Source of the DNA: Coccinella septempunctata
Taxonomy: Eukaryota > Arthropoda > Insecta > Coleoptera > Coccinellidae
Direction of reading: 5' to 3'
NCBI RefSeq assembly: GCF_907165205.1
Contig: NC_058191.1
Coordinates: 12,340,501-12,404,500, forward strand
DNA length: 64,000 bases
Shown: positions 14,601 through 26,600 of the stretch, in pieces
How positions within the stretch are numbered: the stretch's first letter is position 1
Layout of the letters: every line of letters starts with the position of its first letter
Notes under the pieces: model-generated
Seen by the model: the letters and a program-made list of their open reading frames with translations, nothing else
What the model was told of the DNA's origin: nothing
Database searches by the model: none
Made by a program: the position numbers and the translations under genes

Positions 14601-17600
14601 TCAAATTTGCGAAAGTGGTACTTTCTGGAGAACCCATTGCTGTACCTTCAATTTGTTGGTAATGAGCATTGTTGAAAGAAAAACAACCACCGTCAAAGCA
14701 TAAGTCGACCAAGGTCAAAAAATCACTCCTACTTAAATTAGTGAAGTTTTTTATGTAATGCCACTGTGATGCTATGGTTATGCTAACAAGTTGTTTCGGT
14801 ATATTTGTAAACAATGATACTACATCCAACGAAATCAACTCATAATCTTCTGGTACTTCCACCAATTTAAGTTCTTCCACTAATGTATAAGAGTTCTTCA
14901 CATTAAATCTTGATGTTGACAATACATTGCTCAATATACCATGTAGAAATTTTCCAATTTTATAGCTAGGAGACTTAATGCTACTTACTACCGGTCTTAA
15001 GTTAATATTTTGTTTGTGTGTTTTTCTTAAGAAATAAATTTTTGGTGACACACTATTGTGAGTAATTAATGATTTGTATTCTATTTCAGATATACTAGAG
15101 TTTCACTTTAAATGTTTCAAGAAATTGTTAATTTTATCTTGTGTTTTTTTAGTAGGATCTGATTTTAGTTTTTTATATGTTGACTCATTATTTAACATTT
15201 TTTCAGCTTCAGTTATGTAATCTTCTCTCAAGATTATCTTGAGAGAAGATTACATAACTGAAGCTGAAAAAATGTTAAATAATGAGTCAACATATAAAAA
15301 ACTAAAATCAGATCCTACTAAAAAAACACAAGATAAAATTAACAATTTCTTGAAACATTTAAAGTGAAACTCTAGTATATCTGAAATAGAATACAAATCA
15401 TTAATTACTCACAATAGTGTGTCACCAAAAATTTATTTCTTAAGAAAAACACACAAACAAAATATTAACTTAAGACCGGTAGTAAGTAGCATTAAGTCTC
15501 CTAGCTATAAAATTGGAAAATTTCTACATGGTATATTGAGCAATGTATTGTCAACATCAAGATTTAATGTGAAGAACTCTTATACATTAGTGGAAGAACT
15601 TAAATTGGTGGAAGTACCAGAAGATTATGAGTTGATTTCGTTGGATGTAGTATCATTGTTTACAAATATACCGAAACAACTTGTTAGCATAACCATAGCA
15701 TCACAGTGGCATTACATAAAAAACTTCACTAATTTAAGTAGGAGTGATTTTTTGACCTTGGTCGACTTATGCTTTGACGGTGGTTGTTTTTCTTTCAACA
15801 ATGCTCATTACCAACAAATTGAAGGTACAGCAATGGGTTCTCCAGAAAGTACCACTTTCGCAAATTTGATAATGCATGCTTTGTTTGATTTTGCGGTCGC
15901 AAGATTGGATTTTGCAATTCCACTGTTAAGATTATATGTTGACGATACCCTAATCTTGGTTCCCAAAGACAAAACCGAAGAAACTCTCGACGTATTTAAC
16001 TCATTTCACAGAAACATTGTATTTACCTTAGAAAGAGAATCAAATTTTAGAATTACCTTCTTGGACATAGTAATAATCAGAGATAAAAATGAACTCAAAA
16101 CTAACTGGTACATGAAACCCACAAATTCAAATAGATGTATTAACTTCTTTTCCAACCACAGTGCCTCACAAAAGAAAAACATTGCAATGAATTTAATAAA
16201 CAGAGCAGTGGTGTTGAGTAATGAAGAATATCATTTTGAAAATCTCCAAAAGGTCACAAAAATACTGACAAGTAATAACTATCCGATACATTATGTAAAA
16301 ACATGTATCAATAACTATCGACAAACAAGAAGACCAAATGTGACAACAAATGCTGACACTCAGGACAATACAGACAGACCACACCAACAAACATCATCAT
16401 CACAGACCACATTGAAAAAATTTTCCAAGTTAGTATTCTACCCAATTTTGTCATATAAAATTAACAAAATTTTTAAAGAACACAATTGTACTGCAGCGTT
16501 CTATAACAAAATGGATAATAAAAGATTGTTTTACACCAAATTAAAGGACAAAACACCTCTTTTGAAACAATCAGAACTGGTCTATAAGATTGAATGCTCT
16601 AATTGCCAAAAATGCTACATAGGACAAACAAAACAACTTCTACAAGAACGAATCAGACAACATACTATTGACTCAAGGAAATTTGACAATACACAAAAGA
16701 CGGCACTGACGGCACACACTCACACAGAAGGACACAGATTTGACTTTGGCGGGGTTACAATATTGGACGTAGAACAACATTACAACAGAAGGTTAATTAG
16801 TGAAATGATTCACATCAGAACGCACAACACAGTTAACTTCAGAGAGGATACTCAACACCTCAGCAAAATTTATGATAGTTTAATGAATAATAATGGTAGA
16901 ACTTAGAGTAATGGTTGGTGGATGGTTTTTGACTATATTTCTCATCAAAAATGAAATTGTTTAAGAATAGTATTCTTTAATCTTTGGAAGGTAGTAGTGC
17001 TGTGATATATTTTTAATGTTGTTAATATTCAGAAAACTTTGTAATGCTCGAATAACTGTGATCTGTCGAAATTATATTTGAAGATTTATGTAACATCATT
17101 GTATTTGTATTGTTGCCCAATTGATTGTTTATGTGTGTTATATTGATTTGTGGATTGTTTGTCAAATCCTTTTTGATTTCTACATCACACTGTTTTAATC
17201 ATGTTGATGCGGATGGCGCTTGGGAGGACAGGATTCGGATGCCCACCTGGATCACAAACCTTGAGAAAAGAAAAAACAAAAAACATTATTCTATGCTCCA
17301 ACCTAAAACTTTGTTGTCCGTTCATATGTTCACGTACTTCCGAAAGATAGAGAAAAATCTCACCAAATGAGTTGCAAAGTTTTAAAATTAATGATCATTC
17401 TTCCAAAAGCTTACATGTTAAATTAATGAAAATTCGAGGTGGGTACCTGTTTCGTGCTCTTCCGGGTGAACTCTGCAATTTTATACTTTGTTACATTTTA
17501 GCCTTGATAAAGGAACAAGTTTGTGTCCGAAACGTCGGCGAAGATTTAAGGTAATTTAACATTCACAATAAAAGTCCAAATTCCCGATAATTGGTTTTTA

Positions 17601-20600
17601 TTTTTGATAACATGGACGAAAATCCTGATACACATGTTATGTATGTGTGAAAAATTTCATTGAAATATCTGAAGTAGTATTGTAGATATAATTAATAAAT
17701 GATTTATTTTTAATAATTTTACCACTCTGTATCTCAAAAGGTAAGACGTTTACGACATATGTTCATATAAAGATTTTTTCTTGAAATGGGCCCAAAAATC
17801 ACCTCCATAAATATTGACATTCAATTAGGAAACACCCTGTATAGTGAGAAGGGGTTGCAATTCACTGCGACCTCAAGGTCTATTGTGCCCCCTAACAGAG
17901 ATATTCTCATCGCGCAAGACCACACTTGATACCACTAAAAGCTTGTGTTCGGAATCAACGTCGAACGTTCCCTTTTTTTTGTGTAGCAGGGAGAAAATCT
18001 GCAAGTCAGACGAACCACCCTCTCCTGAGGGGGAACAGTGTGGGGTTTCTCACTATCCTGAGCTCGAGACCCACTAAAAACCCTCAACTGCTTCTTGAAT
18101 ATTGATTCCGGGCATTTGCCTATAAACCGTTCATCTCTTAGTCAGTTTTCTTCTCGCACACTATCGTGCTGGGATTTATGTGTTTATCCTCTACTGAATA
18201 ACACTTGATTGTTCTTATTTTAATCTTTTCTTAATTGATTTCTTCGTCTCCTTCGGTAAATTCGCATTCTCCTTTTGTCTTCCTCTGGGTCGTGGTCCAC
18301 TAGTCTCCTGAGTTCTTGATTCGGATGGTTTTTCGCTGTTTCGAATAATTTCTCTGCTTTTCTGTTCATGAATTTTGTTATGGTTTCCCATTTTAGGTCC
18401 CTATAAATCTGTCTATTCCTGACAAACCAAGGTGCATCTATTGCACATCGAAGCAGCTTGTTTTCAGTGTCCTGAATTCTTTTGATATGGCTCTTTGCCG
18501 CGAAACCCCAGGCAACTGATCCATAAGTCAGTTGAGGCCTAGAAACGGCTTTGATTATCTTCAATTTTGTCTCGTTCGACATGTGGCTTCTTCTTCCTAT
18601 TAGAGTATAGAGTCTATTCATCGCTTTGTCGATTGCTTGTTTGATATGACTTTTCCAAGTAAGTCCTTCGACAAGCGTTATTCCTAAATATTTGGCTTCA
18701 TTTTTCCAGTCGATTTCTTCGCCGTCAACTTCTAGATTCGTTGTGGGTCGCAGTCTTCTCTTCTGTAGTAATATTGCTTGGCTCTTTTGTCCATTCAGCT
18801 TGATTCTCCACTTCATACACCAGTCATTTGTTTCGTCAATCGTTTCTTGTAGAACTCGTTCTATTACTTCTGGGTTGCGGTGTCGAGTTGCTATGCCTGT
18901 GTCGTCAGCATATAACGTTAGCATGGTTCTTGCATTCTTCGGGATATCGTAAATGTTTATGTTGTGCAGAAGTGGCCCAAGTACTGACCCTTGGCGTTCT
19001 ACAGCCTCTATATCTCTTGTTGTGGAGCATTCTCCTTCCACTTTCACGTAAAATCTTCTATTTTTGAGATAGTTCCGGATCAACTTGCATATTTCGATCG
19101 AATATCCAGCACATCTCATCTTATATATTAATCCTTCATGCCATACTCTGTCGAATGCTCTGGCGACGTCTAGTAAAACAAGACCTGTAGCTTGTTTATT
19201 TTGGAATCCCTCTGTAATGTATTCTTTGAGCATTAATAATTGTTGCTCTGTTGAATGCTCTCTTCTGAATCCGAACTGTTAAGGTGGTATTTTTAGTTTC
19301 AGATTTTCGGTTTCCTCATTTAGCCTCGTGGCTATAATTCTTTCTACTACTTTTCCTAACGCCGACAGTAGACTTATCTGTCTCTAGTATTGTGGGAACT
19401 TCTTCTCTTTGAATGATTTATTGAACACCATAGTGAAAATAGCGGAAGTCATAACTTCCGCTATTTTCCATTTTTCTGGGTAATTTCTTTAACATAACAT
19501 TTGTTATTTTATCGCTTCCGGGAGCTTTCCTCTTCTTCAAGCTTCCAATTATTTCCCTGATTTCATTTGGCGATGTTGGTTTGTCTATTTCAGTAGCCGC
19601 AGGTAATTCATCCATTTTTTCATAATTTTCTTCAATCAGTTCTTCATTATCGTCGTCTATCCTGTAATTTATTCTCGATTCTCGTTCGATAGAGTCCTCC
19701 AATGCATCTGCCTTATCAGTATTGGTATACGCCATTCCCCTTTCTCCATCTAAGGGTGGAATTTTAGTCTTTTCTCCTCGTAGGCTTTTTTGCATTCTCC
19801 ATGCAGAATGATCAATTGTATTCAGTTCTTGAACACTTTTGTTCCATCTTCTTGTTCTTAGATCTTTCAGGGCATTTCTCAGAACTTGGCTATGGCGGTT
19901 GAGGTTCCTTTTATTCAGATCATTTTTATTCATCCGATATATTCTTCTGAGTCTTCTATTTTCTCGTATAAGATCTTTTACTTCTTTAGGCGTATCGCCA
20001 TGCGAATGACTTGGTGCTGGTCTCTTCACACTTCTCGTGCTTTTTTCGTAAGCTTTCTCTATCCAGTCTCTTCCAGTTTATCAACCGCACATTCCGGATC
20101 CTCTGGAGTGCTTATTGTTGGAATTTCTGTAATTTTCGATTGTATTAAATTGCTGTATTTAGCCCAATTAGTATATTCTCTTATTTCCATCATTTTTTCT
20201 CTTGGTTCTTCTCCAATTGTCAATTCCACGGGATTGTGGTTTGAGGTTCCACCTTTCAAAGTTTCAATCTAGCATTCTTGAGTTAAATTTTTCAATATCG
20301 CGATATCTATTTCATCTGGTATTCCTATACCAAAAGCAAGATATGTCGGTAACTCTGGTCCAATCACTATGGCATTTTGTTCTTCGGCGAAATCCTTGAG
20401 TTTTTTACCATTTCTAATTTCCGTTCTGCTGTTCCATAATGGGTATTCACAGTTGAAATCTCCGATGCAGATTTTCGGGTTTGTTCCTTCCAACATGTTG
20501 TTTATCTCTTCTTCCAATAAATTGTTTTGTGGTGGCTTGTATGCCGAGGTAATTTCGACTCTTTGACGATTTAATTCGGCAACAATCGTCACTGTTTCTG

Positions 20601-23600
20601 TTTCTCCTTGTGTTTCGTCGGATCTACTTTTGACGAAGTGTTTCAGATCTGTTCTCACCAATATTGCTACTCCTCCTCCGGTGTTTGTAATTCTATCACA
20701 TTTATATGTTTCATAATTCCTGAAATTCAGTCGCCTGTTCCGGTTTATTCTTGTTTCGTGTAGGGCTATAATATCAGGTTGTCTCCCTGATATTATTTCT
20801 TCTATCTCGGCTTTCCGAGTGTTGATCCCGTTTATGTTCCACGAGATTATCTTGAGGGATTTCTTCCTAATATCCATAAGGTCCACTTATTCAGTTTACT
20901 GAATAATACTTGGAGTTTTTTCTCCATTTCTCTTTCAATTTTCAACATTATCTTGTTGAAAATTTTTTCCGTGAAGATATCTAAATCATCGGATGATTCA
21001 GATATCTTATTCTTCTTCTGTTGACTGTTCACAGCCTGTTTCATTGGAGGCTTCTTCTGTTCTACTTTTTTCTGAACCGGTTTTGGAGTCTCCCTCTTAT
21101 TTTCCTATTCTGCAGGTTTGGCCTTCAGTACTTCCTGAATTTTTTGAACAATAGTTGTTGTTTTTGTTACCGGCTTTTTCAGTTAAGCTGGTTTTCGGGA
21201 ATTCTTTTTTCTGGTCACCAGGTTGAACTCGCTACATCCTTTGTAGCTAGCTGGATGGCCCTCTTCTCCACATAAGACGCATGTGGCATTTCTCTCTTCA
21301 CCTTTTCTGGTGAGTGTGCAGTCATGCTGCTATGGCTTCCTGAGAAATTCACGCATCTCCACGGAAAGGAGCATTTGTCCTGCGCATGTCCGTACCTTTG
21401 GCACCTAAAGCACTGGCTTGGACTTCCAGGCATCTTTTTGTGTTCAACCACAATACAGAGATTCTAGAGTCGCTTCACTTAGAAAATTTCCTTTTTCTGG
21501 GTTTTAACCAGGTAGAGAGGTATGGGCTTCTTCATCTTGTTCGATGTCATTCTGGACACCTCAGCGTCTGATATTCCCTGGAATATCAGGTCGTCCTTAA
21601 TCAACGCAAGATCAGCGTCGATTGGTAAATGCCTGTTGACGGCATATATATCTTCTTCTCCTCCTCCATTTGGTAGGTAAACAATTCTTTACCATGCTGT
21701 TCGAAAAATTTAGTACCTACTGCATAGCCTTTCAAAGACGGCTATAGACGTAATTCATTATTGGGTTAAAATTAACAGTGCTGTAACTAAGGGGGCGTAA
21801 GGACACAGTAACAAAGCCTACACAGAACACAACTGGTTCTCCGAACTCGTACAAGCTCACAGAGCTTCTGAAGGGTACTTCGGTACCTATACGGAGAATC
21901 AGGATAGTATGAAATGATATGAGAATATGATGAATATTTCCCCTATTATTTATATATTTCTGATATGTGGTACATAATTAGAGACTTCTTCGGTTTCATC
22001 GCTTGAAATACTCACTGTCATTATATCCAAATAATTGTATAAAGGAGCACCTAATCCAAGAGAATACGTGTGTCCCACCAGAACCCATAACATACTGTAG
22101 AATTTCAAGCCATTCAAACATTCCAACTGGTTGTTATTCTTGCTGATTGAGAACAGTTTTCCCGAATTCGTGTACATGGAAAATGCCAAAAATAACTGAT
22201 TTGGTTCTAGAAATAACGGATATAAGTAATCTGAAATACGTAACAATATCTGTACCTATTACCTGCATGAAAATATTGGCAGTAGAGATCATAGCATGTT
22301 GACAGTAGCATAACGAGAAATATCAAAAAGAAGATTATACTGAAAAAACATAATATAATATGAGCAGAGAACTTTATGGATTGAGGATTTTTCATGATTC
22401 CAATTAGGAGTTCCAATATGTATTATGCACATTGTAAAATAAAATTGAAACAATAAAAAAAGGACAAAGTAAGAAATAAGTACAATTGGTTAGTAAATCA
22501 TAGTTAGTAGCAAGAGAAAAAAATAACCCTCAATTTTTTAAATTTTAATTGTTGTTGATTATTATTAGATATTTTTATTCTAACGATAAAAGGCATTAGA
22601 TTAGATCATAATATGTAGTACAGGTATTAACTAACAGGACTGGGGGAAATAATAATCCTGGTCTTTTTCAAGCCTAGAAATAGACCAATCAAACAAGAAC
22701 ATGCTATAAAATTCTTCACAACAAAAACAATATAATACAATGTTAAAATGCAGTGCTGAGCCTAAAGTGGAGCAAGGACACAGTAACGAAGCTTACACAG
22801 AACACAACTGGTTCTCCAAACTTGTACAAGCTCACAGAGCTTCAGGGGGGTACTTCGGTACCTACGGATAATCGGGATTAAAAAAAATGTCTGGCCTGCC
22901 TGGCAGCTATCTAGTAGATGGCCTGCCGGGTAGCCATCGAAACGACGTAGACGGTGCAGCCAGCCATGCCTTCTGTCCCATTCCTTTTTCCTCTCTCTTT
23001 CACATCCTTTATAAGGGTGCTCTTTCTGCTCCCATTTCTCTACCCCTCACCCAAACCGAGAAGGGGGAGCACAAACCCATGGAAATGGTGATAACGAGAA
23101 GCCTCGGAAACAAGTCGCTGCCTGGGGATCGTCAGGGCATGTCTGGAGCCGGCGCGGGATGTCGGTGGCAGGATGTTGAGGAAGCGGGCTCCTGCTGCAA
23201 AAGAAGCTACAGCTCCAAAGCAACAACAGCAACCAACGAGTCCAATTCAATTGCCGAGTCGAACCGCTGAAGGTGCTGGGCAGGATATTCAGCTAGTGCT
23301 CACCCAAGCGGGGTTAGTTAGAAAGCGCATGAAGTGGACAACGTCCATAAATGAAACTATTGTGCGCATATATAACACCATCACGGGGAAAGGACTGGGG
23401 CAGAACACAAACAAATATACCCTAATAGCACACAACGTCCATGGGACGTACAATTCATGTCCATTTAACGTCGGAACGTCCATGGACTTGATTTGTATGT
23501 CCTTTGGACGTCCGTTTCCGGACAGTTTTAGGACGTCCAAGATGGATTTTTAGTCCAATTTATATACAATGTCCGTATCGGATATCCATTGGATGACCGT

Positions 23601-26600
23601 GATGGACATAATACGGACTATATGACATATGTCCGTATCATATAGTTCCAAAATAGTCCCTGACCGACTTAATACAGGCAATGTCAAAAATATGTCCTTA
23701 CTGGATATCCATTAGGTGTCCGTGATGAACATAGTACGGACATATAACTTATACATATATATTACATGGTCCGTATAACGTCCATCACGTACACCTAGTG
23801 GATATCCGGTAGGGACATCTTTTGAATGTCCTCACGGATATTCACTAGGAGTCCGTAATGGACGTAATATGGACCAAATAACATGTATATATTACATGGT
23901 CCGTATAACGTCCATGACGGACACCTATTGGATATCCGGTAGGGACATCTTTTGAATGTCCTCACCAGATATTCACTAGGAGTCTGTAATGGACGTAATA
24001 TGGACCAAATAACATGTATATATTATATGGTCCGTATAACGTCCATGACGAACACCTATTGGATATCCAGTAGGGACACACTACGTCCGTAATGGACGTA
24101 ATATGGACCAAATGACATGTATATATTACATGGTCCGTATAACGTCCATGACGGACACCTATTGGATATCCGGTAGGAACATCTTTTGAATGTCCATACT
24201 GGATATTCACTAGGAGTCCGTAATGGACGTAATATGGACCAAATTACATATACACATTACATGGTCCGTATAACGTCCATTACGGATACCTAGTGGATAT
24301 CCGGTAGGGACATCTTTTGAATGTCCATACCGGATATTCACTAGGAGTACGTGATATGGACCAAATAATACATACATGTATATCAATGAACACCAAAATT
24401 TAATATTATTTTTCACTAAACTCCATTTTTCCGCTTTGTAGTATATTAATATCTTATGAATATTATATTATGTGTAACGTTATGATGAACGAAGACTAAA
24501 TACTTGAGTAATTATTATTATAAAATAATCTATGTTTGTGTTTTAAGACTTCAGTTTTTATTATATGGTATTTCTGTATTAATCGACTACTATTCCATAA
24601 AACAGTTAACAATATAATGAATATGTTCCTACAAGTAGGTATATCGTATAGTCTCGGTAGCTAGGACGGTTGCAGCGAAGACTCAGTAATGCGATGTCCC
24701 CACGTACTCGCGAGTTCGAATCCGGGCCAAGTGAAAAAACTTTCTAGTAAGTATGGATGGAAATGAGAACAACACAGAAAACACCATCTGCGTCTGAGTG
24801 TAAGACATTGGGTTCTAGGACATTAAAATTCTAATAGATAGGATAGCCAACGTCGTGGTAAATTTTTGTACCGTTGAGATAGCTAATGATTGTCCCAACG
24901 GGATATCCATTGGACGTCCGCGATGGACGTCCGAATTCGGTTCAAAGTTGTGACATTTGTACGTCCCTCGGATGTCCATAGAACGTCCATTGTACCAGAA
25001 ATGGACGTCCCATGGATGTCCGTAATGTCCGAAGAGGACGTCCTATGGATGTCCATAGGACTACTTTGTGCTATTAGGGTAAGAAAAGGCTCCATGAGGA
25101 AATCTGCAATGCCTACCCAAATCTCAATATAACTGAACAACGGGTGACAGACCAGTACCGCGTAATTTTGAGAAATGTACTTATACCAATGGCCCGAATC
25201 GACGCAATTAAACAAGAACTTCAGCGTCCGCTAGCAATAGAGAATAACACCTCTGATGAAATTCACATGCCTGGGCAACAACAACCAGAAGAAATTGATA
25301 CTGAAAGTCCATCTTGCAACGCGTGGCGAACAGTGGCGGACAATAGCTATCGTTATGACTGAGCGACACGTGAAACTATCCAGTACATCACTGGAGGATG
25401 TCAGAAGTTCGCAGGCACGGAGCACAAAAATAGACATAATGCTGTTGCCAAGATTCTCCACCAAGAATTGGCACTAAAACACCAACTTCTAAGTTCGAAA
25501 AAGGTTCCTTATTACAATAACCATCCGGATGTTGTATTGGAAAATGAACATCACAAGCTCTACTAGGATCGCACGGTTCTCACAGACCGGAAAATAACCT
25601 TCAATAGACCAGATCTCATATTGCTCTATAAGGATGAGGACAGAGTACTTGTCAGGGCATATATGGAGCCGGCGCTGGACATAACAGCATGCGGGATGTC
25701 GGTGGCAGGATGTTGAGGAAGTGAGCTCCTGCTACGAAAAAAGCTACAGCTCCAAAGCAACAAGAGCAACCAACGAGTCCAATTCAATTGCCGACTCGAA
25801 CCACTGAAGGTGCTGCGCAGGATATTTAGCCAGTGCTCACCCAAGCGGAGTCAGTTAGAAAGCGCATGAAGTGGACAACGTCTATGAATAAAACTATTGT
25901 GCGCAGAACACGAACAACTACAGGAAAAGGCCCCATGAGGAATTCTGCATCGCCTACCCAAATCGCAATGTCACTGAACAACGAGAGGCAGACCAGTACC
26001 GGGTAATTTTGAGAAATGTACTTATACCAATGGCCCGAATCGACGCAATTAAACAAGAACTTCACGGTTAGCTAGCAACAGAGAGCAACACCAACGCCTC
26101 AGATGAAATTCACTTGCCAGATTACAACAACCAAAAGAAATCGATATCGAAAGTCCATCTTGCAACGCAAGTGAGCCTGAGCACCAGGACCATAGGGAAG
26201 AACTCCACCGACAAGTCGACTCTGAGACATAAGGAGATGCGTTTCCAAACTGGAAGGAACAAATACTCTTAATCGAATAGCACCTTCCGGACTCAATACA
26301 TCCAAGAAGCTGTCACTCAAAATCGACATCTTGAATTAGGACGTTTTACCCGAGTATCTACAAAACGGATTTCATTGGAATATCTGCATCTAGTTTTTAA
26401 CTGTGTAGCGCTAACGACAGCGAAAACCATAGGGGCAAGAATACGTCAAATGACAACGATTGTCCAATATTACACAAATAACATGAGCCACCATGGCAGA
26501 AACGTCAACAAGACAAAATAGAAAGGCCAAGAAGAGACATTGGACGACTGACGCAGTACTTGAACGGAAATCACGAAAGAAAGGTTTTAAAAGCTACCGA

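Larger units (their letters stand above)
12868..17631. mobile_element. Head-to-head pair of 5'-truncated Penelope-like elements, near-perfect palindrome
   Basis: Left arm 12868-15234 (element on minus) and right arm 15236-17602 (element on plus) are reverse complements around the single base 15235; every feature maps to 30470 minus its coordinate and I saw no mismatch. The right element runs 29 bases further, to 17631. ACATGTTATGTAT occurs immediately outside on both sides (12855-12867 and 17632-17644), reading as a 13-bp target duplication. The pair therefore looks like a single insertion event. Confidence 0.85.
12341..17839. mobile_element. TA-flanked element (CAGGGTGTTTCC-type ends) split by the Penelope pair
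   Basis: 12341-12509 and about 17670-17839 are diverged inverted repeats (roughly 80 percent by eye; shared phrases TATCAATATTTATGG / TGTCAATATTTATGG and GAACATATGTC). They begin CAG(T/G)GTGTTTCC and are flanked by TA at 12339-12340 and 17840-17841. Without the inserted Penelope material the element would be about 720 bp. The arm divergence shows it is much older than its insert. Confidence 0.7.
17970..21770 (-). mobile_element. Jockey-clade non-LTR retrotransposon, copy A (near full length, broken)
   Basis: Reading on minus: gag-like part with a CCHC knuckle (CFRCQRYGHAQDKC, 21215-21451), endonuclease (20269-20886), linker, reverse transcriptase (18220-19233), and a GC-rich 3' tail with an A-run near 17975. 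Copies B and D share the tail phrase GGGTTTTTAGTGGGTCTCGA. Several frameshifts separate the parts, so it is not autonomous. It lies in the same orientation as the host gene. Confidence 0.85.
23420..25079. mobile_element. 1.66-kb TA-flanked element rich in GTCC/GGAC palindromes
   Basis: Ends are inverted (CCCTAATAGCACA at 23420; TGTGCTATTAGGG ending 25079) with TA outside both (23418-23419, 25080-25081). The host sequence exists uninterrupted in copy 2 near 25915-25945, a paralogous near-empty site supporting these borders. Inside are a satellite (23767-24385), a tRNA-like box (24651-24732) and outer zones dense in ACGTCC/GGACGT words. No open reading frame; non-autonomous. Confidence 0.75.
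22930..25640 (+). mobile_element. Non-LTR retrotransposon (R2/R4-superclade-like), copy 1, internally deleted
   Basis: The N-terminal part (MLRKRAPAAKEATAPKQQQQ, then MKWTTSINETIVR) is interrupted by the 23420-25079 insert and resumes as LHEEICNAYPNLNITEQRV and DQYRVIL. After a break comes a C-terminal phrase (CQKFAGTEHKNRHNAVAKIL, then RTVLTDRKITFNRPDLILLY). These N- and C-terminal phrases recur in insect non-LTR polyproteins; the clade assignment is tentative. The catalytic RT region is missing. Confidence 0.6.

Noticed and set aside
15419..15421. Start codon of the Penelope protein
   Set aside because: The codon is GTG in the middle of a longer frame; the true start lies upstream of the truncation and an in-frame TGA precedes it.
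12868..17602. Palindrome as a pure assembly artefact
   Set aside because: An artefactual fold would mirror the flanks too. Here the flanks differ and carry a 13-bp direct repeat, so an insertion explains it better. Reads are still needed for certainty.
22232..22262. Alternative acceptor giving a 32-base intron between NRF exons 4 and 5
   Set aside because: In phase, but too short for normal splicing; the acceptor 24 bases later gives a 56-base intron and a better family match.
22887..23270. 127-codon open frame at the start of the non-LTR copy
   Set aside because: The frame at 23173 carries the family motifs; this one overlaps it in another phase with no recognisable domain.
23767..24385. 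CRISPR-like array
   Set aside because: Units are about 130 bp with no unique spacers, lie inside a TA-flanked eukaryotic element and are internally palindromic.
24651..24732. Functional tRNA gene
   Set aside because: A and B boxes are present, but I could not see a proper acceptor stem or anticodon arm.
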